Position numbers and translations under genes: made by a program
Part shown: in pieces, positions 33,983-45,534 of the stretch
How positions within the stretch are numbered: the stretch's first letter is position 1
Layout of the letters: each line of letters opens with the position of its first letter
From: Polychytrium aggregatum
Lineage: Eukaryota; Chytridiomycota; Chytridiomycetes; Polychytriales
DNA: 64,000 nt
Assembly (NCBI RefSeq): GCF_025602895.1
Contig: NW_026516256.1
Coordinates: forward strand, 62,001 to 126,000
Direction: 5' to 3'
The notes under the pieces: generated by a model
What the model was told of the DNA's origin: nothing
The model's database searches: none
Seen by the model: the letters and a program-made list of their open reading frames with translations, nothing else

Positions 33983-35662
33983 CCCGCTGTGAAGGGCGCT
34001 GCTTGTGCTTTTAGGCCGGGATGTAGCTTGTGCATTTGGGCCGGTATGCAGCTACTGCCGCCATTTAATCCGATTCGAAGAACTACAGCTTCAGTGACAT
34101 GGTCGCAATCGGCAATTCCATCGCTCCCAATGCGGTTGGCGCATGCCCGAGTCTACTTTTCCGCGCAACACATTGACTCTTGGGGATGTGCTGCAGTCGT
34201 CGTATTATACTCAGACTCTGGCCAGCGATTGTATTGGCCAGCAGATGAATGGCCCGGGGGCTTGATTGCGGGTCTCTGCGGTGGCTCTTGAGCGATGCAA
34301 TGGCTGTGCTTGGATGTTGACTCTGTGCTGAACGGACTGCACGCGGACTCTGGCCGAGTGCAGCCAATCGATGTATACGCAGTGCAATGCAAAGCCGGTG
34401 CAACGACACCCACGAATGATACGCTTCTCCGATGGTTTGGCTGATTGACTGCCGAGTCGAGGGTTGGTTTCTGTCGAGACTGTGGCCGCTACAATACTCG
34501 TCCGAGCCTCGTCAACGAACCCTCGAGCCCCGCCTTCTTCCATCTCTGCCGCCAGCGGAGCTGGAATGCAAATATCGCTCTCCTTATCCTTTCGGTGCTG
34601 CTGTTGGAGACCCTTGGTCCTCGGCATCTGACGCCTTGTGTTTCTTTATTCGTAGCTGCGGTTCAGCACAGCCGAAAGCACCAGACTCGTGAGAAACTCG
34701 ACCGTTCGTCCAGGTTGCTGCCGCTTCGTTGGGGTTCTCACACACTCTCCGCGCCTGAAGAGTCAAACGGCAAGCACAGCTCTTCGCACGGTCAAACCCA
34801 GTATCCCTTTCGAGCCTACGCCTGCAATTCAGTGGGGGATATTTCCCCACGCCCACTTCGAACTTGCCAACTCTGGCGCTCAACAATCCCCGCCGCCAGC
34901 TCGCACTCTCGCCCAGTTGCGATACGTCGGTGCCATATCTCTCTTGTGGTAACACGCTTCTCGACCGTGATATCGGTGCATAGGCTTCGAGTCGCTTTTG
35001 GCGGGGCGTCGCTTGTCTAATATTGCTGCGCTGCAATGGCTCATTTCTCCTCTACCTCTATTCTCTCTGGGCTCCCCGCGCATTGCAACGGCACCACCTC
35101 AATGGCTTCTCTGCAACGGCATCATTCAGAATTGATTGCACACGATGACGTGTGAGTGTAGCGGCGTCGGAGAGGGAGTAGTCGTCGAGGCCTCTTGCCG
35201 TCATCTGTCGTGTCCAGAGGGGTGCTTGCAAACTGGTCTGGCGCATGCGCCGCCAGATGTCCCGGCTTCTTTCGCTCAGCGGACATACTGTAGCGAGTCG
35301 CTGTCGCGCAGGCGCATGTTGTTGGCTGAGTGCTTTCGAGGTGTGTGGGTCGATTCTTGCCTGTTCTCACTCAAATTATCTTTGGTGATACCACCAAACT
35401 ACCAACCCACCGAATTACCAACCCACCAAACTACCAACCCACCAAACTACCAACCCACCAAACTACCAACCTTCGAACAATCAAACCATCACTACTTTCA
35501 ACATCGATGAAATCCAACGGCTATCTGCGGTTCTGCATCCTTCAAATCTATCCACCGCGCACTAAATTACCACCAATGATCCGGTCGGACTCTTGCCATT
35601 CCCTCCTCCCACGCAACAACGCGCACGATATGTAATATCTACCAACTCGAACACTCCCAGCC
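33983..35662. other. Intergenic region with a minisatellite
   Basis: No supported gene. A 15-16-bp minisatellite (CCAAACTACCAACCCA type) occupies about 35394-35474. The first exon of the ankyrin gene, if separate, lies near its right end. Confidence 0.45.
35394..35474. repeat. 15-16-bp minisatellite
   Basis: Five copies of a CCAAACTACCAACCCA-like unit; one copy has CGAATTA instead of CAAACTA. Confidence 0.88.
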
Positions 35663-38600
35663 AAAAACACAAAAGTCGCCCCTCTGGAGCTGCAGCGAAA
35701 CTCGCTGTCCTCGCCGCGGTCGTCAACCACCGGGAGCTCGGGGCCGGCCTCACCGTTGTTCACAAAGTCGCCTCTGCCTCTCCCGGCCGCCACAGCATCC
35801 GCGACCGCAGAGCCCAAAGCCATACGGATGCTCCCGGCCCTGAGAATGAGATCACAGTCGACGCCGGTCTCCAAAACTGACGGCACACAGAAGCCAGCGC
35901 TGGCTCTTCAAGACATCATGCTGCAATCGGGCACAATCTCGGTCGGCAGCGTCACCATGCTCAACGCCGGCACCCCGAACAATGGGATGCCGGGCAGCCC
36001 CTATCCAAACTCCCCATCGATCCCGCCGCGCCGCAAGGGCGGCATCGCCCCGATTCCGGACCAGCATTTCTCGGGATACCCCACCTCTATCGGCAATCGC
36101 GGAAGCGCCACGTACATGGCCGAGTGCCCTGCGGCCAGTCTCTCGGCGAAATCTATGACCTACAGCGAGTTTATCATGACAGACACCAACTCGAAAAAGC
36201 ACCGGCGGATCCTCTATATGATACGCAAGCTCAATGCCGAGAACCAATCGCTGCAAGTGTCTGCTCGCGAATCCGCGGTCTCCAAGCGATCAAGCAGAGG
36301 TATCAGGCGCTGGGCAGTGGTGGAGGGAATAGAAACACTGGATGTGGCATAAATGCGCTCGATGGCCTGGATCCGTGCTAGCACTATAGACGGTCGCATG
36401 TTGTTGCATCGGTGAAAGCCGCGTGGGGATCCTGGACGTCACCTTTCTTGGGGAGATGTCTCCACAACGCTTTGCTGCCGCACTGTAACAGCTGAAAGTC
36501 AAAGTCGAGCCTCCGTTGGTCTAATCGCATTGTTTTCTGGCTATGCAACAGCGAGTTCTGCGGCTACATCGCCTATCGAAAAGTCACCCAAGGGCGAGGC
36601 TCCGTCCCCGAAGAAGAAACCCGCTGCACTCACCAAGCTCAACAACCTCATCATGAAAGGCAAAAGAAGGAAGAGGACACGAGCAGGTACGGCGGCTGCT
36701 TTCGTTACCGCCGTGTGTGTGCAGCGCTGTCCTTCACAGCATCGGCGCTGCATGCGAGTGCCGGCGATGTGCCCTCGAGCCACTGCCATGTGTACTATTG
36801 CCGAGTCCAGCGTTTGACGGTTTGCCATGGGTGGCCATGTTCTTCCAGGGATCTTCCACCTCCTCTTTCTGGCGATCCGAGATTTGAAGACCTCTCTGGC
36901 GTGCTCCTTGATCGAGGACCTCTCCGCGGCGACCTTGAAGAAGAAGCGACCCGAAGAGTCCCGAAAGATCTTCGTGATGGCGATGGTGAACTGCATGGAG
37001 CCTGTCTGCATGATGATGCTCGAGAAGGGCTTTCCGGTGAACGTCAACGCACCAGCGATGGAGTCGAGGAATCCGAGGTTTATATTCCCGTCGTACTTTG
37101 TGGTTGCGGTGGCTCTTGGCCTCGACAACGTGGTCCGCACGATGATCAAGGTGGGTCTCCGGCAAGGAAAGCCCTCGGTTACTGCACGGGTGTGCGGTTA
37201 CCGATGTGCGGTCACGGACGTGCGGCCGCGGAGTTGCTACTGAATCCACTCTGACCTCTCTGTCTCTGTCTCTGTCTCTGTCTCTGTCTCTGTCTCTGTC
37301 TCTATCTCTGCGGGTGCCAGAGGTGCAATCCGAGCGTCGGATGGTACAATCTCACGCCCTTGCATGTTGCCTGCTGCAAGGGCAACATTGGCGTGGTCCA
37401 GGTGCTGATAGAGCACAATGCCGACATCACCGCCGGCCTCCCACTGAGGGAGTATACGCTCCTCCAGAAGCTGAAAAGCGACAAATCCAAGGCCGTCCAG
37501 AGCAAGCAGAACATTTTCTCGACCATCAGGCAGTGGGGCTCAAGCCAGCCCAAGGTCGACGCTGTGGATGACAATCCAGCCTGGAAGGACGCCAAGATCT
37601 TGCCGGTTGAGCTTGCGGCAGCATGTGGGCATATTGAAGTGGTTCGAACGATTCTGTCAAGGTAAGCGATTGGCAACAGTGCTGGCCAGGCCTGGCACAT
37701 TCCCACAGACCTCAGCGACCGCCCGAGTCCCCAGATCCTCACTCCCACGCGCTGCTCATCAATAGGATCGATGGAAAAATGCTGGCCAACTCGTGCTTCT
37801 CGCTCCTTGTCCAGCGCGATTTGGAGATGATGGTTCTCTTTATCCGAATCGGGGCCTCGGTGGAGATGAAGGACTTTAAAGGCTCGACGCCGCTGCACCT
37901 GTGCGCACGCATGGGTGTCCTGGAAGTGGCCATCGGACTGGTGCAGCTCAAGGCCAATGTTAACCAAAAGGGCGAAAACGGGTGGTGAGTACTCCGCATG
38001 CAAGGGGAAGTCTCTGAGACGAACTGGGAAGGGAGGGGGGTCATCAAGATATCACATGCTGTGCTGATGCATCCATCGAGTTCCATCGGCTTCGTCGAGT
38101 CGATTGGCCCCCATCGATCTGTCCGATTTGCGATACCGTTGATGCGGCTAAACCCAGGCGGCAACCGATCTGCCTGACACAGGACTCCGCTCCATGAAGC
38201 GATGAGCCAGAAGCGGAAGATGATTGTCAAATACCTACTCATGTCTGGTGCTGATAAAACTATCGTGAACGATGCCGGCGAGACTGCCGAGGAGCTGGGC
38301 GCACGAGTCGGGCTATCCCACGAAGAGATCGTGGCGCTCATGGGTGAGTACCGGACGCTGGCCAGTGTTGCCTGTTCCTGCAATGCACCCACGCACCCAT
38401 CGATCGTACTGCTTGGTCAGAGTCGATGAATCGGATCGATGAATCGGATCGATGGATTGGATCGACGGGCCAGAATCGACGTAGACCGCTTTGCTCAACA
38501 TTTTTCGCTCCGGTACACACCAACGCTATTGGACTGCTCAGACTACAGCAAAGAGGCAGCAGAGCTCAAGGCGATCGAGGAGAATGTCATTGGCTCCATC

Positions 38601-38909
38601 ATCCGGATCATGACCGGGGTCGTTGACATGGGCTCGCCAGGCGCGAAGAAAGGACCAAGGCGACGAACACTGTCGTCGTTCCTGCAAAAGAGCGCACTCA
38701 ACGCCAGCCAATCGTCCGTGGTGATCACCAACACATCTGTGGTCTCGCTCTCGAACGACGACTCCCAGTCGCCCGGACAGAGCCCAAAGAACTCGGTCCG
38801 AAGCCTCTCCAACCCGGCCGGCACAGCGTCGCCGAGCAAGGCCAGCTTCCTCAACAAGCTCATGGGCAAAAATAAGGAGCCGAAGGAGGGTGCCTCCGGG
38901 GGCTCCTGA
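35663..38909 (+). CDS. Ankyrin-repeat protein (start uncertain)
   Basis: Seven exons join in phase: about 35663-36299, 36552-36686, 36849-37150, 37321-37661, 37766-37984, 38183-38343, 38542-38909. The N-terminal 250 residues are disordered and Ser/Pro-rich with a helix (KKHRRILYMIRKLNAENQSL) and a Lys-rich stretch (SPKKKPAALTKLNNLIMKGK). Ankyrin repeats follow: NLTPLHVACCKGNIGVVQVL, ILPVELAAACGHIEVVRTIL, GSTPLHLCARMGVLEVAIGL, and TPLHEAMSQKRKMIVKYLL, whose W-T junction is split by an intron. The tail is Ser-rich and ends FLNKLMGKNKEPK. A protein-interaction role is all that can be said. The frame is open back to an acceptor at about 35662; the ATG is either in an unseen exon or internal. A TCTCTG repeat fills the intron at 37255-37309. 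Confidence 0.78.
37255..37309. repeat. (TCTCTG)n tract in an ankyrin-gene intron
   Basis: About nine hexamers lie just upstream of the acceptor at 37320, providing its pyrimidine-rich stretch. Confidence 0.88.
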
Positions 38910-39682
38910 TTGCCAGGAAGCATGTGCTGCCGCGGCTGATTGCACCTTTGGACCGTCGCTGGCTCCACGCACACATATTTGAGCGCACTACCTCGATGAC
39001 GAATTATACTGCGCCTGCTTTCTATCTGTGCAGTGTGAAGCGGGACACCATGTCGATATGGCCAGCAACGACCGTATTCCCTGGCTTCTGAATACAGCAA
39101 GCACATGAAAATGGGACACTCTGGTTTTTGACCATTGATCAAATATTTTGTTACAAAATACCGTCGCACCCTGGCCATGACCATTCGCCACACACTCGGC
39201 TTTCGCACCGCCGTGTTGCGATGTTACGCCCTCGCTCATAGCCTGAGGAATGTTACCTCCATATTCAGTGTCCAAGAGCACCATTCACTGCTCGGGCAAT
39301 CCGTTCGCAAGTCAAGCGATGCTCCGATGAGCTGTAACAGGCCGATCTCGATGCTCCATCCACGCATCCCCCAAAAGCCAGTGCTTGCAGATACGTCCTG
39401 CCCAATACCGACTGCACTTGCTCGCTGTCCCTCAGAGAAGCCGTGCCTCGGAGAAGCCATCGACAGCATCGTCATGGGCCGTGGGAGCGCCGGGCTGTTG
39501 CTTCTCGCCCGCTCTCGCCGAGACAGAGAGGGCCCCGAACCAGCCGCGCTCGTCCTTGGATGGCAAAACCAGCGTTCGATCCTCCCCGGCTGCTCTTCCA
39601 CCATCTCCCTGGTCGAATCTCTCTGCTCGTCCACGGCCCACGCCTCATCCCCGGCCCTGCCCAGATCGGTTGCTCAGCTGCG
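38910..39682. other. Intergenic region with transposon fragment
   Basis: Contains a truncated relative of the Tc1/mariner element (separate entry) and the promoter side of the sorting nexin gene. Nothing else is supported. Confidence 0.5.
39093..39294 (+). pseudogene. 5'-end fragment of a Tc1/mariner transposase gene
   Basis: Starts with TA and a diverged terminal repeat ending in TGGGACAC, then follows the right end of the 17.5-21.3 kb element through the transposase start. The reading MTIRHTLGFRTAVLRCYALA matches residues 1-20 of the intact transposase with a few changes. A 2-bp deletion after ATATTCAGTGT shifts the frame, and similarity stops about 10-15 bp later. No matching other end is nearby, so this is a truncated remnant. 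Confidence 0.85.
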
Positions 39683-42600
39683 ATGGAGACCCACAGCAAC
39701 AGCCACGAAAGCAGTGTCCCCGCCGACGACGCTGCCGTCTCGTCCGCTCTCGAAGCCCCTGCCCATCCCCCACTTGCCCGGACCTCATACGCTATTACGC
39801 ACGTCAATCCCTGGGAGGCTGGCGCTGACCTCGACGGTGGGTTCGCTTGGCCGCCCAGCAGCGTGCGGGTGCATTGGATAGGATCTCCATCGTAAAGCCC
39901 GCCGGCCACCGTCGTCCTCGGAGTCCAGCGGTCCGTCCTGGATTGGGCCGCCTTAGGGTGTGGTGGTCCCGCCCCAATGAGGTCGGTCCGCTCAGCCTCG
40001 ACCAATGCGCCCTGACGACCCCGCCGCATCCACACAGAGGTCGAGTCCAGCTTCCATCAGAGCATCCTATCCAATCCTGTCCTGTCGCCGTCCTCCATCA
40101 TGTCTGGATACAATTCGCCGCGCCTGAGCTCCTCTGGTCCGCATCTCGGCAGCACCAGGGGGTCGTCCAACTCGAGTAGCCTGTCGATCCTCCAAGCCTC
40201 TGCCACCCACACCTATCCGCACCCGGTCGTCCCTTCGGCTCTGGAGGACGAGGATCCATGGAGTCGTCCTGTGCCCTCCATGCAGGACGCTCTGGGCATC
40301 CGCCCCAGTGCCTCTGCTCCTCCTGCGGCGGCGGAGGAGGGGCTTGTCGATGTCCTGCCCAATCCAACGGTCAAGTCGCTGCGGTCGTCGATGAGCCGCT
40401 CCTCCAGCGCTCTCTCGGACTTCCAGTGGTATCTCAACGTCGAAAATATCAGCGTAAGCAGCTCCGCAGGCCGGCGATTCTGTGGTGGGCGAGGATGGCT
40501 TGGCCGGCAACCTCATCCGCCGTTTCTAATTCGGACTTGTGGTGGCGCATTGTCGATCCTGCCGTGGCCGACCCAGGTCAAGATCGCCCCGGTCAAGGGT
40601 GGCGTGATTTTCAAGCATGTCAACTACCTTCTCGAGTCGCAGGTGGGCTCTTGGCTGATCCCTGCAGGATTGCGGCATACGTTGCATGCAAACGCAGTGT
40701 TGAGCGATCGTCTGTCTGTATATGCCCGAAGGGCTGCTGTTGCTGCTGCCATGGGGCACATGGCGCAATGCTGTTGTCCGTCGCTCTCCGTCGCTGTCCG
40801 TCGCCATTGGGCGCATGCCCTCCAAGTGCGGAGCCGTCGCATTGTCCTCTCCCCAGCTGCTTCTCCCCGCCCCTCACACAGCATTGGCTTGAATTCCGAC
40901 GATACAGACCTCCCACAACCTGATCACTCGTCGCTACTCGGATTTCGCGTGGCTGTCGACGATTCTCTACAAGCGGTATCCGTCGCGGTTATGTAAGTCT
41001 TTCCTGCAGCGCCACCGGCGATGCCATCTCTGGACATGTCTGCCTGTCGGCTGTCTGTGGATGCACAAATCTTTCGGCCGATGCGCCCTTGCATGTGGGC
41101 GGCCACGTCCATGCGCCTGACTTGGCTGCAGCATACTTATGCATGACCCCTTTCTATCGCCGTTTGGTCTGAAATGGGGACACAGTGCCCACCGTAAGTT
41201 GCATGTTTTATATCCATACGCTTGAGGTTCTGCCTCCAGAGGTATATCCCTAACTCAAGACTATCTCTCCCATCAACGAACAAAACAGCTTCCTCCCAAG
41301 GCAGTTGGTGGTGAGCTCTACGATGCCGTATTCCACAGCAGCCCAGTCATGGTTTGGCTGCTGGCTCCGCAAAGGCGTGCGATTGGCCGCCATCGCACCA
41401 TACACATCAGACACACTGTGCGTCAGCCTTTGCATCTCATCCATGTCCCCGATCATCTGTCTCACAGGCCAGTCTGATCCCGTGTTCTTGGAGAAGCGAC
41501 GCCGTGGACTCTTGCGCTTCATCAACTTTATTGTCAACCACCCTGTCTTGCATGCCGACAGCGAGGTCGTCGAGTTCCTCCAATCCAAGGTGCGGATGTG
41601 CATTCGAGCATTCGAGCATTCGAGCATTCGAGCATTCGAGCATTCGAGCATTCGAGCATTCGAGCATTCGAGCATTCGAGCATTCGAGCATGCCGTGCTC
41701 ACTCTTTGGCTCTCGACTTTGGCTGCTATCATTCGTAGGACTTTACACAGCATCGCAAAGCCACTCAAGTGTTGCTGAATGAAGAGTTCCTGGGAGACAC
41801 CGGCGTCCAAGACCGCTTGGTTGAGGTGCCTGCCGATCTCGACGAGCGCTTGACTGTGATCCGTGGCGATCTCGTGCCATCGATACATGCATACCAGAAC
41901 ATGGCGGTTTCGATCGAGCGATTCTCGAAGCGTGCCGAAGGTAAAATGATGTGGATTCACACGCTCATTGATCCATTGATTCCTTTGATTCCGGTGGAAC
42001 GATCTCGCGGAGACAGACGAAATGGATCTCCAAGAGCTGACGCTAACTAATCCCTCCTTCTCTAGCCTCGTCCAGCGATCTCCTTCGATATTCCACAGTT
42101 TTGAGGTACGACGCACGATCATCGCTGTGTCGGCGACACTGACTATGGAGAGGACAGACCTCCAGCCCAGAGCCCTGATCCCACTCCACCCCATCCACCC
42201 CATCCTATCCCCCCCCCCACGCAGCCCCATACCCGAAAAGCATCTCTGCATCGAAAAGGAGTGCCAGTCGTGTGCCAAGCTGAACCTGGGCTTCCATGAC
42301 TTGTCGAACGGGTTCCAGCGTATCGCGCGCACGTACAACGAGCTGGTAGGCAACACCTTCGCTGCAATCCCTAGAGCGCGCATTGTTGTGTGATGCTGAT
42401 CAGCATGAACGCTGACTCTCTCTACACGAACACCAATCGGCCCGCACGAATTCCAGGCACACGATGGTCACGAGTCGATCATCGAAGGACTGAAGACCTA
42501 CCGTGACTTGCTGGTCTCACTGGTGGTAAGCTCGACTTCCGGTGACAAAATACGCTCGCGCAGCGACACTGATGACCAGAGTCGCCAGTCACCGAAACCC

Positions 42601-43216
42601 TCACCGAAACCCTCACCGACTCACTCTTGGCGTTTTTTCTGTCACCAGGAGCTCTTGGATCGCCGCGACAAAGTGTTTGCGACCATCTCGATTGAGAGTC
42701 TCAAGAACAAGATTGCCGCAACGCACGCCCGGCTGTCCGACGCTCAGTCGAAAGGAAACTCAAAGGAGATTGAACGCCTGGTCAAGCTCATCAATCAGGT
42801 CCGCACACGCATGCTCTGGCGGCACGCCGCGGCGTGTCCATGCAGCAATCCTTGGATCTTACCTATTCCAATAAGGCATTGCGCGATGAAGTCACCGACG
42901 AGCCGGCAGGCGTACTGGGCCCCTTCGCTCTCCGCTACTCACTTGGTCGTGCTTCCTGCATTCGCTCACCATGCGCCTGTTCATCGCACTTGCTCCACAG
43001 GATGACCAGGAGCTCGCCACACAGCTTCGAAAACTCGACTTTTACAGATGGTCGCTGTGGCAGGAGCTCCGATTCTTCCATCAACAAAAGGCGCATCTGT
43101 CCAGGATCTACCAGAGCTATGTGACGTTCTCGATCCGCAGCGCCCAGCAGCTGACCGAGGGCTGGCAGAACCTCTCCGAGACCGTGTTCGAGATGCCAAC
43201 CAGCGGATATATTTGA
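39683..43216 (+). CDS. MVP1: Sorting nexin MVP1/SNX8
   Basis: Thirteen exons join in phase (39683-39836, 40038-40453, 40577-40642, 40908-40992, 41186-41193, 41289-41310, 41468-41589, 41739-41940, 42066-42105, 42225-42345, 42457-42525, 42649-42798, 43001-43216) to 556 residues. The N-terminal 200 residues are Ser/Pro-rich. The PX domain has RRYSDFAWLSTILYKRYP, LLPTLPPKAVGG and FLEKRRRGLLRFINFIVNHP, the lipid-binding pattern of SNX8. A BAR-type helical domain follows (ECQSCAKLNLGFHDLS, SIESLKNKIAATHARLSDAQ, LRKLDFYRWSLWQELRFFH). Mvp1 works in endosome-to-Golgi retrieval and vacuolar sorting, in parallel with retromer. One exon is only 8 nt. An 8-bp tandem repeat fills the intron after 41589. 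Confidence 0.92.
41600..41691. repeat. 8-bp tandem repeat (GCATTCGA)n in an MVP1 intron
   Basis: About 11 near-perfect copies. The repeat starts 10 bp after the 5' splice site and makes up most of the 149-bp intron, leaving a unique 3' part with branch and acceptor. Confidence 0.95.
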
Positions 43217-43651
43217 ATGAAGCCAAATGAGCCTGTCGATATGCTGTCATGCCTCGCCCGCTATTACTCTCGCCTATCTCTGCTGATCCCCCCCCCCAAC
43301 TTGCGGGTGGAGACAGGCCTTCTTGCCTGCCCCTTTCCCTTTTGCTTCGTTACTGGCGTCTCGTCGCCGTCGTGTTCCTGGCCATTATGCTGTACTTTTG
43401 AACTTCCTCGCTCTACCAAGCCTAGATGCAATCGAATGCACGCTCGATCGGATCGCTGTCAATATCCAATATATGAAGAAACCCTTTCCCACTCCGATTG
43501 GGGCCTTTGGTGGTTGCAACGCCGTGCAGTATTTGAATCCATGTTCAGCTTCCCACCACCAAGTCGCTATCGCCGGGGGCTGCGGATACACGGCCGCCGC
43601 GCTGCTCACACGTCCTGCGCTCCAAACATCTTGATACTTGGGAGGAAGCAC

Positions 43652-44160
43652 TCATGTCAGGCCGCCGACGGTCTTCTGAAACTCTTCTGCATCTTGTGCA
43701 TAACGCGTCACTTTCTCCTCCAGTTGCGGGTCGCCGAGCAGCTCTGAGAGTATGGGCCGAGAGGGTGAGCGTCCGTTAGCCAGGACTATGAGTGCACGAA
43801 CGGTCGGCCGCCGTGCTGCTTCGGCATGCAGTCTCAGCGTCTGGCTGCATCTCCCACCTGCGGCGAACGCGGGAATGTTGGTCGGCTGCCTCTTGAGTGC
43901 CTGGTTGACAAAGTAGTTGAGGATGTTGGCGATCTCGGGATGGCTGCGAAGATACAGCTCGTTCTGAATCCTCACGCTGATCTGCAGGCCGAGAAATTCG
44001 TGGCAGTTAGAGCCACGATGCAGGTTCGCGAGGAGGTTCGGGAAGAAACTCGCGACAGGTAAAGCCAACACACCTTATCGCTGTCGAGCAGCTTCTGGAG
44101 CGACGGCGTTATTGGGCGGAGCCCGCTCGTTGCCTGCGGGTCCTGGCGATTCTCCATCAT
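43652..44160 (-). CDS. Small RIIa-domain protein (cilium-associated type)
   Basis: Three exons (44160-44074, 43981-43858, 43743-43652) give 100 residues. A second in-frame ATG is at 44157. The central helix pair HPEIANILNYFVNQALKRQP is the regulatory-subunit-II dimerisation/docking fold: two short amphipathic helices that dimerise and bind A-kinase-anchoring helices or radial spoke proteins. It ends ELLGDPQLEEKV and a short helical tail. Length and layout resemble RIIAD1-like and other axonemal RIIa proteins. Given the flagellar genes nearby, a flagellar role is a reasonable inference, not shown. It is convergent with the sorting nexin gene. Confidence 0.72.
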
Positions 44161-45534
44161 GTTGCAGCGTCGCTTGCAGAGCGGTTGAGGCGGCAGCGAA
44201 GGCATCTCGCCGAACGGCAGTGCGCTCAATCCAAGACGAGCGCAACAGCGACATCACGGGGCACTGCACTCTCCGATCGCATGTTGTGGCGCTGTGTCGT
44301 AGAGACACCCTTTGCGAGTGCTTCCCCCCGCCAACGAGACGATATGGGCAATGTATCGACTCTTATCCGGCGGACGGGGTGGCAGCCAGTAGTAGATTCA
44401 CTCCGTCCAACATCTGCTGTCTTTCATGGAACCGCTGTGCCTTGGCTGCCGGATCCGCTGCAAGACAACCAGTAATACATCATGTTGAAGTAATAATGGG
44501 ACACATCGTCTCACTCGGACAAACACGGCGTAGCCGAATCATATCACACACTCGATCAAGTGGGTCAAATCGTTTCCCTGTGTGAGGGAGATGCATGGAG
44601 TGAGTGGGCACGACGGGGACCAGCGAGCCGCTGCAGATGCAGTCACTGCGAGGCAGAGCGAGAAGATATACCTGGGATGAGGAAAGACGCAGGGCAAAGA
44701 GCGATATCGCTGGTTTGGGTACCGATCAAAGCCGTCCAGCCAGGTCGATCAACACCAACCGATCCACAAGCCATCTGCGTGTGAAGGTGTCCCGTTTTAA
44801 AATCAGTTCGCTGCAACTCGCCCCAATTGGATCCAATCCTTGCCGATCGCAGCTTTCTACACTGCAGTGCATCTTTGGCCATAACAATGCACGCAGTGCC
44901 CCGGCCCCCTGATCAGTACTTTGCACACGAAGAACCAGCGCCAGCAGTCCACCGCACTTGCCTCGGCTGTTTACACCGAAATAGAATCGGTCTCTCGAAG
45001 CGCATCTCCACTCGAATCTCTCGGCAGAAAGTAGACAGCGCCGACTGCCCTCCCCCGCACAAAGCCACTTCACGGCCTCGGTAAGGGTCGGCCCGTTGCC
45101 TCGTCGCCTGTCGTTCCCGGAAGCAAGCTCACCGGCTGCCTGCCGTCTTCCTAAAATAGATACTCGCTGCTTCCGTTTCATCATCCAGTAGCAAGCCCGT
45201 CGCTCAGTATCGGTCTGGGTATGCGGCTGCCGTGTGAAAGTGCGAGGAAGGGTGCTGCTATCGTTGTGGCCGTTGCTGCGACCAAAGAGTCCAGTGGTAA
45301 ATGCTCCACCCCCCCCCGTCCTCCTTGTGGGAGGGTACCCGGAGCAACTTGTCTTATTGAAAACATCATTTCTTGATGGATCTGCAACAGCGCTTCGCTG
45401 CGGCTCTCACATCTCCAGTGCCCCGACGTCGCCAAGCCCAAGCCCCAAGCACTCGCATCACGTATCCGCCCGAACAACCTTGCCGCCAGCAGCAACGAGC
45501 AAATACCTTTCATATCTAGCCGGATTTCTGATAA
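44161..45534. other. Intergenic region with a degenerate mobile-element remnant
   Basis: Holds the promoters of the divergent RIIa and MADS-box genes and a probable decayed transposon derivative at 44476-44815 (separate entry). No gene is supported. Confidence 0.45.
44476..44815. mobile_element. Degenerate MITE-like remnant related to the Tc1/mariner ends
   Basis: The left border reads TA followed by 27 bases that end in TGGGACAC. The right border, read inward, begins CAG and after 27 bases ends in AAAACGGGACAC, the same spacing as the intact element. The right flanking dinucleotide is no longer TA. The 280 bp between have no coding content and no visible match to the intact element, so this is a diverged relative at best. 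Confidence 0.4.

Noticed and set aside
41600-41691. Possible CRISPR-like array
   Set aside because: The units are contiguous 8-mers with no spacers, in a nuclear intron of a fungus; a plain tandem repeat.
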